Assembly (NCBI GenBank): GCA_964638635.1
Contig: CAZXAQ010000008.1
Coordinates: 1 to 64,000, forward strand
Reading direction: 5' to 3'
Length of the DNA: 64,000 bases
Origin: SZUA-430 sp964638635
GTDB taxonomy: Bacteria > Pseudomonadota > Alphaproteobacteria > Micropepsales > Micropepsaceae
The notes under the pieces are model-generated. The model saw nothing but the letters and a program-made list of their open reading frames with translations. It was not told the DNA's origin and did no database searches. The position numbers and the translations under genes are program-made. Positions 51,067 through 61,100 of this stretch are shown one piece after another (positions within the stretch are counted from its first letter, which is position 1; every line of letters starts with the position of its first letter).

Positions 51067-52974
51067 ATGCCGCCATCACCTGGACGTTCCACTGCCGTCG
51101 CCGGCGAGGCCCATAGGGGCACCTCGCGCTTTTCTCCCGTACGCACGCTTGTGCCTTATCTGTGGCCTGAGGGGCGGTTCGACCTGAAGGCGCGCATCAT
51201 GCTCGCTATGGTCGCGCTGGTGCTCGCGAAGGTCGCGACGCTGGCCTTTCCGCTGCTCTACGGCAAGGCGATCGACGCGCTCGCTCCCAAGAGCCCGGCT
51301 GTTCAAGCGATCGGGGTGGCGATCGGCTTCATCGTGGCCTACGGCGTCGCGCGCATCGTGATGCAGGGCTTGGCGCAGTTGCGCGACGCCATTGCGGCCA
51401 AGGCGGTTTACAACGCCGTGCGAGCCGTGGCTGCGAAGACGTTCCGGCACGTTCACGCGCTGTCGTTGCGGTTTCATCTTGAGCGCAAGACGGGCGGCCT
51501 GACGCGCGTGATCGAGCGGGGAACGAAGGGCATCGATGTGCTCTTGTTCTATGTCTTGTTTTCGATCGCGCCGACGATTTTGGAGCTCATACTCGTCTGC
51601 GGGTATCTGCTGTGGGTCTATCATTGGGGCTATGTCGCGATCACGATCACGACGGTGTTGCTCTACGGCTGGTTCACGATCCGCGTGACGGAGTGGCGGA
51701 CCGCGATCCGCCGGCAGATGAACGACAGCGACACAGAGGCGAACACCAAGGCGGTCGACAGTCTGCTGAACTACGAGACGGTCAAGTACTTCAACAATGA
51801 GGCGCACGAGGCGTCGCGCTACGACAAGGCGATGGTACGTTTCGCCGAGGCGTCGGAAAAGGCGCAGTTGTCGCTCTCGGTTTTGAACACCGGGCAGGCG
51901 GTGATCATCGTGTTCGGCCTTGTCGCCGTGATGATCTTGGCGGCGTATCACGTCTCGCAAGGCGTGATGACGATCGGCGACTTGGTCGTCGTGAACGGGT
52001 TTCTGACGCAGCTTTACGTGCCGCTGAATCTGCTGGGCACCGTGTACCGCGAGATCAACCAGGCACTCATCGACATGGAGAAGATGTTCGATGTGCTTGG
52101 TGTGCCGCAGGAAGTGCAGGACAAGCCGGGCGCCGGACCGCTGAAGATCACCGGTGGCGAGGTGCGCTTCGACGACGTCGTGTTCGCTTACGATCCCGAG
52201 CGCACGATCCTGAAGGGCGTGAGCTTCACGGTTCCGGCGGGCAAGACCGTTGCGGTCGTGGGGCCGTCGGGCGCGGGCAAGTCGACGATCTCGCGCATTC
52301 TCTATCGGTTCTATGAGGTGAAATCGGGGCGCGTTACGATCGACGGGCAGGACATACGCGATGTGACGCAGGATTCCGTGCGTGCGGCGATCGGGATCGT
52401 GCCGCAGGATACGGTGCTGTTCAACGACACGATCCGCTACAACATTCGCTACGGCCGCATCGAGGCCAGCGATGCGGAGATCGAGCAAGCGGCGCGGCTT
52501 GCGCAGATCGAGCCGTTCATCAAGCAGCTTCCCGACGGGTTCAACGCGATGGTGGGCGAGCGGGGCTTGAAGCTTTCCGGCGGCGAGAAGCAGCGCGTCG
52601 CGATTGCGCGGACGATCCTCAAGAACCCGCCGATCCTGCTGCTGGACGAGGCCACGTCAGCGCTCGATACGCATACGGAGCGGGAAATTCAGTCGGCGCT
52701 GAAAGAAGTGTCGCGCAATCGCACCACGCTCGTCATCGCGCACCGGCTTTCGACGGTGGTGGATGCGGACGAGATCCTGGTGCTCGATCAAGGGCGGATC
52801 GTCGAGCGCGGGCGGCACGGCGAATTGCTCGCCAAGAACGGTGCTTACGCGGCCATGTGGAACCGGCAGCGTGAGGCGGCTGCGGCGCGCGAGAAGCTCA
52901 AAGAGGCCGAGACCGATCCCGCGGTGAACCCGGAGGTCGATCGGGTTCAGCCGGCGGCCGCGGCCGGGGAGTGA
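51067..52974 (+). CDS. Atm1/ABCB7-type ABC exporter (fused permease and ATPase)
   Basis: A 635-residue half-transporter. Six membrane helices (about 45-320) carry the Atm1 signature LNYETVKYFNNE near 237-248. The ATPase domain has Walker A GPSGAGKST near 399-407, signature LSGGEKQR, Walker B ILLLDEATSALD and H-loop IAHRLST. Members export glutathione conjugates and metal-thiol complexes and are linked to Fe-S biogenesis and heavy-metal tolerance. This fits the metal block that follows. It ends 7 bp from the convergent FTR1 gene. The long polar C-terminal tail is AAAREKLKEAETD-rich. Confidence 0.92.
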   Translation: MPPSPGRSTAVAGEAHRGTSRFSPVRTLVPYLWPEGRFDLKARIMLAMVALVLAKVATLAFPLLYGKAIDALAPKSPAVQAIGVAIGFIVAYGVARIVMQGLAQLRDAIAAKAVYNAVRAVAAKTFRHVHALSLRFHLERKTGGLTRVIERGTKGIDVLLFYVLFSIAPTILELILVCGYLLWVYHWGYVAITITTVLLYGWFTIRVTEWRTAIRRQMNDSDTEANTKAVDSLLNYETVKYFNNEAHEASRYDKAMVRFAEASEKAQLSLSVLNTGQAVIIVFGLVAVMILAAYHVSQGVMTIGDLVVVNGFLTQLYVPLNLLGTVYREINQALIDMEKMFDVLGVPQEVQDKPGAGPLKITGGEVRFDDVVFAYDPERTILKGVSFTVPAGKTVAVVGPSGAGKSTISRILYRFYEVKSGRVTIDGQDIRDVTQDSVRAAIGIVPQDTVLFNDTIRYNIRYGRIEASDAEIEQAARLAQIEPFIKQLPDGFNAMVGERGLKLSGGEKQRVAIARTILKNPPILLLDEATSALDTHTEREIQSALKEVSRNRTTLVIAHRLSTVVDADEILVLDQGRIVERGRHGELLAKNGAYAAMWNRQREAAAAREKLKEAETDPAVNPEVDRVQPAAAAGE

Positions 52975-52981
52975 CCCGCCG

Positions 52982-54556
52982 TTAGAGCGGGATTTCCAGC
53001 TCGACGATCGCTTTAACGACGCCGTCTTCGGCCGCGTCGCTGACGCCGAAGAGATAGCCGGCGTTGTATTTCAGCTTGAGGCCTGTGTCGTTCAACGGGA
53101 TGACGCCGGTCGCGATCGGGCCGATGTAGTGTTCCTGGCCGTTGAAGCCGGGCATGTCGCCGATGGCGCCGAATTCGTTGAAGACCTCGATGCCGGGTTC
53201 GAAGGCCTTGTCGAGGCGGTACTTCAGCTGAAACGCCTGCGCGAGTTCGACGTCATTGCTCGCGCCGCCGCCGACTTCCTTTTCGAAGACGAGATTGTAG
53301 GCGGCGTCGAATTGGCCCAACTCTTTCGCGAAGAGCAGCGCGAGTTCGATCTTGTCGGGTGCCTTGTTGTCGTCGGTGCGTTCGTATTCGACGAGCAGGC
53401 CGAAGTCCGCCCAGTACTCGCCGGGGTTCGTGATCTGGAAGCGGTTTTCCCATTCGAACGCTTCGAACTTGATCTCTTCGCCGGGGCCCGCTTCGCGTTC
53501 CCATTCGGCATAGACTTCCGTGAACCACCACGCGTTCACGCCGTAGCCGACGCCGAGCAGGTGCTTTTGCTCGTTGTCCTTGGCTGGATCGTTGTCGATC
53601 GTGACGGACGGGCGGTATTCGATCTCGAGTTCGCCTTGCTCGACGTAGGGGGTATAGACCTTGAAGCCCGCCTGTGCGTCGCGCGTGGTGGCTGCAGCCA
53701 GCGTTACGAACGCGGCGGCGACGAGCACGGCGGCGGCGTTGGGTGAGATGCGCGGCATGCGGGGTTTCAACGCGATCATAAAGCCACCGATGAGTAGGAT
53801 GGTTGCGGCGTAGAAGAGAAGTTGGATGCCGGACGGGCGGGCGACGTAGCCGATAAGGACGTGCAGCAGTTCGCCGGGTACGCTGTCTTCCGGCAGCAGC
53901 CACGAGGTGTCCCAGATCGCGTTTCCGAACGTGGGCAGCAGGTCGGCCTGCGTGAGGTACTTGGCGGCGCCTGCGGCCATCCCGGCGGCGAGCAGCAGGA
54001 TCATCCAGCTCGTGACGCTGAACAGGTGGCGGGTTGAGAGGTTGAGGAGGCCCGCGTAGAGCGCGTAGCCGACGGCCGCGCCGATCGCGAGGCCGAGGGC
54101 GCCGCCCGAGGCCAAATCGGTGGCTGTCGCGCCACCGCCGGCGATGCCATAGAGGAAGAGGACAACCTCAGAGCCTTCGCGCAACACGGCAAGGCCTACG
54201 GCCAGAGCGACGGCGTAAAGCGGCTGGTTGCCGGCGGCGACGGCCGCGCCGACGCTGCTCATGCGGGCCGCGAGTTCGCGGCCGTGCTGCTGCATCCAAA
54301 CGTTGTGCCAGCCCAGCATCGCTACGGCGAGGAGGAGGACGCTGGCGTTGAAGATTTCCTGGCCGACGCCTTCCATCGCGTCGGCGATCTGGCCGGCGAA
54401 GGCTGCCACGACCAATGCGCCGAGGAGACCGCCCGCGACACCGACGGCGAGCCAGCGGTTGCGGCCGGCGACCATGCGCGTCGCGGCAGCGACGATCGAC
54501 AGGACCAAAGCGGCCTCAAGGACTTCGCGAAAGACGATCAGTGCGGACGCAAACAT
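52982..54556 (-). CDS. FTR1 iron permease fused to a C-terminal beta-rich outer-membrane-like domain
   Basis: A 524-residue uninterrupted frame. Residues 1-265 are an FTR1/EfeU-type high-affinity iron permease with seven helices and both REXXE iron motifs: REVLE at 10-14 and REGSE at 126-130. Normal FTR1 proteins end here. Residues 267-296 (MPRISPNAAAVLVAAAFVTL then AAATTRDAQA) look like a signal peptide with an AQA cleavage site, and 297-524 are beta-rich and aromatic (GYGVNAWWFTEVYAEWE, YWADFGLLVEYERTDD), like an outer-membrane or periplasmic barrel. It could be one polypeptide, a protein cleaved in the periplasm, or two products if the internal ATG at 53758 is used. Downstream of the cupredoxin in a Fur-boxed operon. 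Confidence 0.85.
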   Translation of the reverse strand: MFASALIVFREVLEAALVLSIVAAATRMVAGRNRWLAVGVAGGLLGALVVAAFAGQIADAMEGVGQEIFNASVLLLAVAMLGWHNVWMQQHGRELAARMSSVGAAVAAGNQPLYAVALAVGLAVLREGSEVVLFLYGIAGGGATATDLASGGALGLAIGAAVGYALYAGLLNLSTRHLFSVTSWMILLLAAGMAAGAAKYLTQADLLPTFGNAIWDTSWLLPEDSVPGELLHVLIGYVARPSGIQLLFYAATILLIGGFMIALKPRMPRISPNAAAVLVAAAFVTLAAATTRDAQAGFKVYTPYVEQGELEIEYRPSVTIDNDPAKDNEQKHLLGVGYGVNAWWFTEVYAEWEREAGPGEEIKFEAFEWENRFQITNPGEYWADFGLLVEYERTDDNKAPDKIELALLFAKELGQFDAAYNLVFEKEVGGGASNDVELAQAFQLKYRLDKAFEPGIEVFNEFGAIGDMPGFNGQEHYIGPIATGVIPLNDTGLKLKYNAGYLFGVSDAAEDGVVKAIVELEIPL

Positions 54557-54581
54557 GTTCTGGCTTTCTTGATTGGGCGCG

Positions 54582-54917
54582 TTACTTCGCGACGATTTTT
54601 CCTTGGGCCGTCGCTTGATTGAATTCGCCGAAGAAGGGGTAGGTGCCGGGGTCGAGCGGGCCGATGAAGACGATCGCCTGTGCGTTGCCGGCGATGACCT
54701 TTTCGCGGTTGAGCTCGTAGGACTCGAATTCTTCCGGCGTTGGGTCCTGGTTCTTGACGATAAGCTTCACCTTTTTGTTCGCCGGGATTTCGAGCGTCGA
54801 TGGCTGGAACTTGTGGTCCTTGATGACGAGCTCGAACGTGGGCACGTCGTCGGCCATGGCCACGAAGGGCAGGGCGGCGGCAAGGCTCAACGTGGCGATT
54901 GCAAGGGCGCGCAGCAT
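54582..54917 (-). CDS. Periplasmic cupredoxin-domain protein of the iron-uptake operon
   Basis: A 111-residue protein with a signal peptide (1-22, ending VAMA). The mature chain has the single cupredoxin-like fold found in EfeO N-terminal domains and FTR1-linked partners: FELVIKDHKFQPSTLEIPAN, VIVKNQDPTPEEFES-type region, and PGTYPFFGEFNQATAQG. The Cys and Met of a blue-copper site are absent, so it is likely an iron- or copper-binding partner and not an electron carrier. It is the first gene of the operon, 25 bp before the FTR1 gene, behind a promoter that overlaps a Fur box. Confidence 0.85.
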   Translation of the reverse strand: MLRALAIATLSLAAALPFVAMADDVPTFELVIKDHKFQPSTLEIPANKKVKLIVKNQDPTPEEFESYELNREKVIAGNAQAIVFIGPLDPGTYPFFGEFNQATAQGKIVAK

Positions 54918-54948
54918 GGGTGGACAAGGGCTCCGGTCAGGGTTTGTC

Positions 54949-54981
54949 GTTATTGATAATCATTCGCAACTAGTACAACAA
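54949..54981 (-). promoter_or_regulatory. Fur-type iron box over the promoter of the cupredoxin-FTR1 operon
   Basis: The 19 bp at 54949-54967 match the Fur consensus GATAATGATAATCATTATC at 15 positions (plus-strand core ATTGATAATCATT). On the minus strand TTGTTG (54981-54976), a 17-nt spacer and TATCAA (54958-54953) form a promoter whose -10 lies inside the box. Iron-dependent repression is inferred. Confidence 0.7.
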
Positions 54982-55048
54982 GTGCAAATCGGTCGCAGTT
55001 GCAGTAGCAAATGGGGCGTTCCCCGGCTTTGATTTGGATCAGACGGCT

Positions 55049-55327
55049 CTATTCGCCGCGTGCGCGGGCGAGGGTCGCGACCAATTCGGTCACTTTCTCG
55101 CGCTGGGCGCGCTTATCGCCGGAGCGGATCGCGTGCTCTACGCAATGGGCGATGTGGTCCTTCAGGATTTCGCCCTCGACCTTCTTCAACGCGGCGACGA
55201 CGGCCTGAACCTGATTGACGACATCGATGCAGTAGCGGTCGTCCTCGACCATCTTGGCGAGGCCGCGGACCTGGCCTTCGATCCGGCTCAGGCGCGACAG
55301 ACAGGACTTCTTCGTTTCGCTTTGCAT
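55049..55327 (-). CDS. csoR: CsoR-type copper-sensing repressor
   Basis: A 92-residue all-helical repressor of the CsoR/RcnR (DUF156) family. The copper ligands Cys33, His58 and Cys62 have exactly the spacing (25 and 4) of C36-H61-C65 in Mycobacterium tuberculosis CsoR, so Cu(I) sensing is expected. Start at ATG 55327; the open frame further upstream has no coding features. It is divergent from copA across 59 bp that contain one palindromic operator, so Cu(I) binding should release both genes. Confidence 0.9.
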   Translation of the reverse strand: MQSETKKSCLSRLSRIEGQVRGLAKMVEDDRYCIDVVNQVQAVVAALKKVEGEILKDHIAHCVEHAIRSGDKRAQREKVTELVATLARARGE

Positions 55328-55329
55328 GG

Positions 55330-55358
55330 TTGAAAGATACCCCCAGGGGGTATATGTG
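55330..55358 (+). promoter_or_regulatory. copA promoter with CsoR operator in the spacer
   Basis: TTGAAA (55330-55335), 17-nt spacer, TATGTG (55353-55358). The spacer holds the palindrome ATACCCCCAGGGGGTAT (55337-55353), the CsoR-type TACCC/GGGTA operator. It also lies just upstream of csoR on the other strand. Confidence 0.8.
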
Positions 55359-55386
55359 GTCAAGACGATGAAATCGGACGCGTTCC

Positions 55387-57729
55387 ATGACCACGACGCA
55401 TGACCACACGGACGGGCACGCGTGCTGCCACGGCGAGCCTGTGAAGGTGAAGGACCCGGTCTGCGGGATGATGGTCGATCCGGTGACGGCAAAGCACCGC
55501 GCCGAACATGCGGGGCAGGATTACTTCTTCTGCAATCCGCGGTGCCGCGAGAAGTTCGTGGCCAATCCGGAGGCGTATCTGAAGCCCGCGGCGCCGGCGC
55601 CTGCGGCCGTGAAGCCCGGCGCGATCTATACCTGCCCGATGCATCCGGAGGTTCGCCAGGTCGGGCCGGGGTCATGCCCCAAGTGCGGCATGGCGCTTGA
55701 GCCGGAAGATGCGGCTGCCGCCGGCGATGCGTCCAATCCGGAACTCGCCGACATGACGCGCCGGTTCTGGATAGCCTTGGCGCTGGCGGTGCCCGTCGTC
55801 GTGCTTGAGATGGGTGGGCATCTTGCCGATCTGCATACGTTGATAAGTCCGGCTGTTAGCAATTGGCTTCAGCTCGCGCTGGCGACGCCTGTGGTGTTGT
55901 GGTGCGGCTGGCCGTTCTTCGAGCGCGGATGGCGTTCAATCGTCAGCGGCCATCTGAACATGTTCACGTTGATCGCGATCGGCACCGGGATCGCATGGCT
56001 TTACAGCGTCGTGGCGACGGTGGTGCCGGTTGCGTTCCCTCCGGCGTTTCGCGGCATGGGCGGGACCGTCGCGGTTTATTTCGAGGCGGCGGCGGTCATC
56101 ACAGTGCTGGTGCTCCTCGGTCAGGTGCTGGAGTTGCGCGCACGCGAAAGCACGGGTGGTGCGATACGCGCACTGCTCGACCTGGCGCCAAAGGTGGCGC
56201 GGCGGGTGCGTGCGGGCGCTGACGATGAAGAGGTGCCGCTTGCGCATGTCGTGAAGGGGGACCGTTTGCGCGTGCGGCCGGGCGAGAGCGTGCCGGTCGA
56301 CGGCGCCGTCGTGGAGGGGCGCAGCAATGTCGACGAGTCGATGGTGACGGGCGAGGCGCTTCCGGTCGCAAAGGCTTTGGGCGATCGCGTCATCGGCGGA
56401 ACCGTGAACCAGACGGGCGCGTTCGTGATGGAGGCACAGAAGGTCGGCGCGGATACGGTGTTGGCGCAGATCGTGGCGATGGTCGCCAAGGCGCAGCGCA
56501 GCCGCGCGCCGATCCAGCGCTTGGCCGATCAAGTTTCGGGTTGGTTCGTTCCGGCGGTGATTGCGGTCGCGGTGCTTGCGTTTGCAGCTTGGAGCATTTG
56601 GGGACCGGAGCCGCGCTTCACGTATGGCCTGATCGCCGCGGTTGCGGTGTTGATCATCGCCTGTCCTTGCGCGCTGGGGCTTGCAACGCCGATGTCGATC
56701 ATGGTGGGTGTCGGCCGCGGTGCGCAGGCGGGCGTTCTCATCAAAGACGCGGAGGCGCTGGAGCGGCTTGAGAAAATCGATACGCTGGTCGTCGACAAGA
56801 CCGGCACGTTGACCGAGGGCCGGCCGAAGGTCGTGGCGGTCGAGACCTTGGGCGCCATTGGCCGCCGCGAACTGCTGCGGCTGGTCGCTGCTTTGGAGCG
56901 GTCGAGCGAGCATCCGTTGGCGGCCGCCATCGTCGCTGCTGCCGCAAGCGAGGGCGTCACACTGCCTGCGGTCGACGGATTTGCGGCCGTGACGGGCAAA
57001 GGGGTGACCGGAACTGTCGACGGGCGCAAGGTTGCGATCGGCAATGCGAAGCTCATGATCGATGTTGCGGGTTTTGCCGTGCTTGAGGCTGCGGCCGACC
57101 GGCTCCGCCGCGAGGGGGCGACCGTGATGCTCGTTGCCGTCGACGGCGCAGCGGCGGGCCTGGTCGGCGTTGCAGACCCGATAAAGGCGACGACGGCGGA
57201 TGCGATTGCGCGGCTGAAGGCCGAGGGCGTGCGCGTTGTCATGCTGACGGGCGACAACAAGGCGACGGCGGATGCGGTCGCGGCGAAGCTCGGTATCGAC
57301 GAGGTGATCGCCGATGTGCTGCCAGAACAAAAGAGCGCTGTGGTCGAGCGCTTGCGCAGCCAGGGCAGGCGCGTGGCCATGGCGGGGGACGGTGTAAACG
57401 ACGCGCCGGCGCTGGCGGCGGCGGAGGTCGGGATTGCGATGGGAACGGGAACCGAGGTCGCGATGCAGAGCGCGGGTGTCACGCTGGTGAAAGGTGATCT
57501 GTCGGCGATTGCGCGCGCGCGGGCGTTGTCGGCGGCGGTCATGCGCAACATCCGGCAGAACCTGTTCTTCGCGTTCGTCTACAACGCGGCCGGCGTGCCG
57601 ATTGCGGCGGGTGTGCTCTATCCGGTGTTCGGTGTGCTCTTGAGTCCGATCATTGCGGCGGCGGCCATGGCGCTAAGTTCGGTTAGCGTCATCGGCAATG
57701 CGCTGCGCTTGCGGTCGGTGCGCGTCTAG
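55387..57729 (+). CDS. copA: Cu(I)-exporting P1B-type ATPase with YHS and heavy-metal-binding N-terminus
   Basis: A 780-residue copper pump. The N-terminus is His/Cys rich (HDHTDGHACCH), then a YHS domain (about 20-65, VKDPVCGMMVD and FCNPRC) and a heavy-metal-binding domain (80-105, YTCPMHPEV and GSCPKCGM) in place of the usual CxxC HMA domains. The transporter core has eight helices, the CPC metal site in IACPCALGLATP, the phosphorylation motif DKTGTLTEG, SEHPLA, TGDN and GDGVNDAPAL. Cu(I) export is inferred from these and from CsoR control. It overlaps the convergent DUF411 gene by 4 bp. Confidence 0.94.
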   Translation: MTTTHDHTDGHACCHGEPVKVKDPVCGMMVDPVTAKHRAEHAGQDYFFCNPRCREKFVANPEAYLKPAAPAPAAVKPGAIYTCPMHPEVRQVGPGSCPKCGMALEPEDAAAAGDASNPELADMTRRFWIALALAVPVVVLEMGGHLADLHTLISPAVSNWLQLALATPVVLWCGWPFFERGWRSIVSGHLNMFTLIAIGTGIAWLYSVVATVVPVAFPPAFRGMGGTVAVYFEAAAVITVLVLLGQVLELRARESTGGAIRALLDLAPKVARRVRAGADDEEVPLAHVVKGDRLRVRPGESVPVDGAVVEGRSNVDESMVTGEALPVAKALGDRVIGGTVNQTGAFVMEAQKVGADTVLAQIVAMVAKAQRSRAPIQRLADQVSGWFVPAVIAVAVLAFAAWSIWGPEPRFTYGLIAAVAVLIIACPCALGLATPMSIMVGVGRGAQAGVLIKDAEALERLEKIDTLVVDKTGTLTEGRPKVVAVETLGAIGRRELLRLVAALERSSEHPLAAAIVAAAASEGVTLPAVDGFAAVTGKGVTGTVDGRKVAIGNAKLMIDVAGFAVLEAAADRLRREGATVMLVAVDGAAAGLVGVADPIKATTADAIARLKAEGVRVVMLTGDNKATADAVAAKLGIDEVIADVLPEQKSAVVERLRSQGRRVAMAGDGVNDAPALAAAEVGIAMGTGTEVAMQSAGVTLVKGDLSAIARARALSAAVMRNIRQNLFFAFVYNAAGVPIAAGVLYPVFGVLLSPIIAAAAMALSSVSVIGNALRLRSVRV

Positions 57730-58181
57730 GCGCCGTGCTTGGCGAAGGCGCTGCGCGTGCCATCCTTGGCGAAGAGCCAGACCGTGTAGGGTTCATCGGG
57801 CTCGCCCGGGACTTCCATGCCTGGCGAGTTCACGGGCATGGCGGGGACGGCAATGCCCAGAGCCTTCGGCTTCTCCTTCAGCAGGCGCTTGATGTCGTCG
57901 GCTGGTACATGGCCCTCGATCGCGTAGCCGCCGGCTACGCCGGTGTGGCATGAGGTGAGGTCGTCCGGAACGCCGTACTTCGCCTTGATCGCCGCCATGT
58001 CTTGGCTGTCGTCGACCGTGGTCTTGAAGCCCGACGCCTTCAGATGATCGACCCAGGCACCGCAGCAGCCGCAGCTTGGGTCCTTGTAGATCGTGATTGC
58101 GGGGCCTGCCTCTGCCGTACAAGCGGGCGCGATCGTGAGGATCGCGGCCGTGGCCAGGAGAAGGTGACGGCGATGGAGCAT
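57726..58181 (-). CDS. DUF411 periplasmic metal-binding protein (CopG-like)
   Basis: A 151-residue exported protein: signal peptide (1-25, with a Tat-unlike RRH start), then the DUF411 domain with KDPSCGCCGAWVDHL near 33-47 holding three close cysteines, SCHTGVAGGYAIEGHVP near 77-93, and a C-terminal MPVNSPGMEVPG loop with methionines. DUF411/CopG proteins bind copper and other soft metals in the periplasm. It converges on copA and lies 5 bp downstream of the RND permease gene, so it is probably the last gene of the efflux operon. Confidence 0.87.
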   Translation of the reverse strand: MLHRRHLLLATAAILTIAPACTAEAGPAITIYKDPSCGCCGAWVDHLKASGFKTTVDDSQDMAAIKAKYGVPDDLTSCHTGVAGGYAIEGHVPADDIKRLLKEKPKALGIAVPAMPVNSPGMEVPGEPDEPYTVWLFAKDGTRSAFAKHGA

Positions 58182-58186
58182 GTTCC

Positions 58187-61100
58187 TTACTCCGCAGCTT
58201 CAGGGGTGCGCTTGATCCACTTGCCGCGCGTGACGAGATTGTAGAGCCACCACATCGCGTACTTGAAGCGCGGCCAGAATTTTCCGTCGGCCCAATAGCG
58301 CTGCTCGATCGCGAGCATTGCGGGGGTCACGAACAGCGTCAGCAGCGTCGAGAAGGCGAGGCCGTAGACGATGGCGGTGGCGAGTGGGACCCACCACTCG
58401 GCGCTCGGGCCGCCGTAGTGGACCTCGCGGGTCACGAAGTCGACGTCGATTTTGTACATCAAGGGCAGCAAGCCGAAGATCGCGGTCCATGTGGTGAGCA
58501 GCACCGGGCGCATGCGCTGCACGCCGGTGCGAACGATCGCGTCCATCGGCTTGAAGCCTTGGGCCAGCAGGTGATGGAACGTGTCGATCAGCACGATGTT
58601 GTGGTTCACCATGACGCCGATCAGCGCCACGATGCCGGTGCCCGACATGATGACCGAGAACAACTGCCCCTCGATCAGCGTGCCCAACAGGGCGCCGAAG
58701 ATCGAGAATATAACCGCCGACAGAATGACGAAGGCGTGCCAGAAATTGTTAAACTGAATGATCAAGATGCCACCGATCGCGAGGAGTGCGATCGCGAAGG
58801 CGATCAAGAGGAACTGCGCGGACTTGTTCTGTTGTTCGTCGGCACCGCGGAACTTGATGCGCACTTGGCGGTCGAGACCTTCAGCGGTGATCCATTTGCG
58901 GATTTCGCTAATACGCTCCGCGATGTTGTAGTTCTTTTCCGTTTGAACGTTCGCGCGGATCGTCCAAACTCGCAAGCTGTCGACGCGCTGCAGGCGATTG
59001 ACCTGTTGCTGCGGTTTGCGTTGCACGAAGTTCGTGATCGGCACGCTGCCTTGGCGCGTGTTGACGTAAATCTCGTCGAGCGCGCCGATGCCGCGATCCT
59101 CGAGCGGGTAGCGCACGCGGATGTCGATTTCGTCCTCGGCGTCGTCGGGGCGGTATTCGCCGACCTTGATGCCGTTCGTGATCAGCTGGACGGCCGCGCC
59201 GATCGTCGTCACGTCGGCGCTGAAGCGGCCGGCCTGTTCGCGGTCGATCGTGAGTGCCCACTCGATGCCGGGCAACGCGCGCGAGTCTTCGATGTCGCGG
59301 AGACCCGGGATGCCGTCGAGATGCTTGCGGATACGGTCGGTGACACGATCGAGCAGTTCGTAGTTCTCCGAGCCGACCTCCACCTGAATGGCCTTGCCGG
59401 TCGGCGGGCCGCCTTGGGCTTCGGATAGCTCAAGATAGACGCCGGGGATGGTGCCGATGCGACGCTTGACCTCTTCCCAGATCGGTTTCGAGGGGCCGCG
59501 CTCGGCGTAGGGTTTCAGCTCCATCGAGAGGCGGCCGATCGTGTCGACCGGCGTCGAGCCGCCGAAGGGACCGCCGCCGCCGCTGGATCCCGACACGGCG
59601 TAGACGGCGTGCAGGCCCGGTGCGCCGAGGACGCGGCGCTCCGCCTCCATGACGAGGTCGCGCTTTTCGTCGGCCGACAGGTTGCCGCGTGCGCGGACGT
59701 AGAGCGTTGCCTGAAACGCGTCGGTCTCGACGAAGAATTCAACGCCTTTCCCGAACGTGGCAAGGCCAGCGAAGATGGCGACCAGCGTGACGGCGACGGC
59801 GCACAAGACCTTCAGCGGATGGCGCACAGCGCCCGCGACGAGCCGCGCATAGGTGCCGACCCAACCCTTGATCGCGAACACGTCGCCGGATTCGGAAAGG
59901 TGGATCGCTTCGGCAGTCGTCGCGTGCGCCTTCTCGGGCTTGCCGAACAGAATGCCGATCGCCGGCAGAAAGATCAGAGCCACCACCATTGACGCCGTCA
60001 TAATGAAGATCATGGTCAGCGGCAGGTAGCTCATGAACTTGCCGGTGACGTCCGGCCAGAACAGCATCGGTGCGAAGGCGGCGAGCGTGGTCGCGGTCGA
60101 GGAGACGACGGGCCAGAACATGCGCCGCGCGGCCATCGTGAACGCTTCGCGCTTCGAGAAGCCTTCGGTCAGTTTTCGGTCGGCGAATTCGACCACGATA
60201 ATGGCGTTGTCGACGAGCAGGCCGACGGTGATGACCATGCCCATCATGATCATCATGTTGATCGTGTAGCCGCCGAACCACAGGCAGAGCAGGCCGATCA
60301 GGAACGAGGCGGGGATCGAGAAGCCGACGATCAAGCCCGAACGCAAGCCGAGCGCCGCCACGACGACGACGAGCACGAGCGCGACGGCGAGCAGCACGGC
60401 GTTCGTGAGGTGGGTCAGCTGCGAGCCGATCCAGTTCGAGGAGTCGAACGAATAGTCGATCTTGATCCCGTCGGGAATTTGCGTGCGGGCTTTGGCGACC
60501 ACTTCCTTCACGCGCGCGATGGTGTCGACGATGTTTTCGCCGACGCGCTTCTTCACTTCGACGGCGATCGCGGGGTTGCCGTTGAAGCGCAGATAGGTGC
60601 TGCGATCGAGGAAGGTGCGCCGTACGTCGGCGATGTCCTGCAACGTGATGACGCTGTCACCGCTGACCTTTACGGGCAGGTTCAGGACGTCTTCGGGACG
60701 TTCGACCAGGCCGGGCACCTTGACCGCGAAGCGGCCGCGGCCGGTGTCGACGTTGCCCGCCGGGATCAACTGGTTGTTCGCCGAGACGACGCGGAACAGA
60801 TCGCCGCTGGACACGCCGAAGGTCTGAAGGCGGGCTTGGTCGACGACGATTTCGAGAACTTCTTCGCGCTGACCCGACAGGTCGGCACCGAGCACGCCTT
60901 GAATGCTTTCGATCTCGCGCTCCAGACGCTTGGCGGTACGCAACAGCGTGCGCTCCGGCACCGTGCCCGAGAGCACGACCGAGATCACCGGATCGTCGGC
61001 GATGTTGATCTCTTGGATCTGCGGTTCTTCGGCGTCTTGCGGCAGTTCGGGGCGGGCGATGTCGACTTTTTCGCGCACCTTCTGGCGCACGGTGTCTTTG

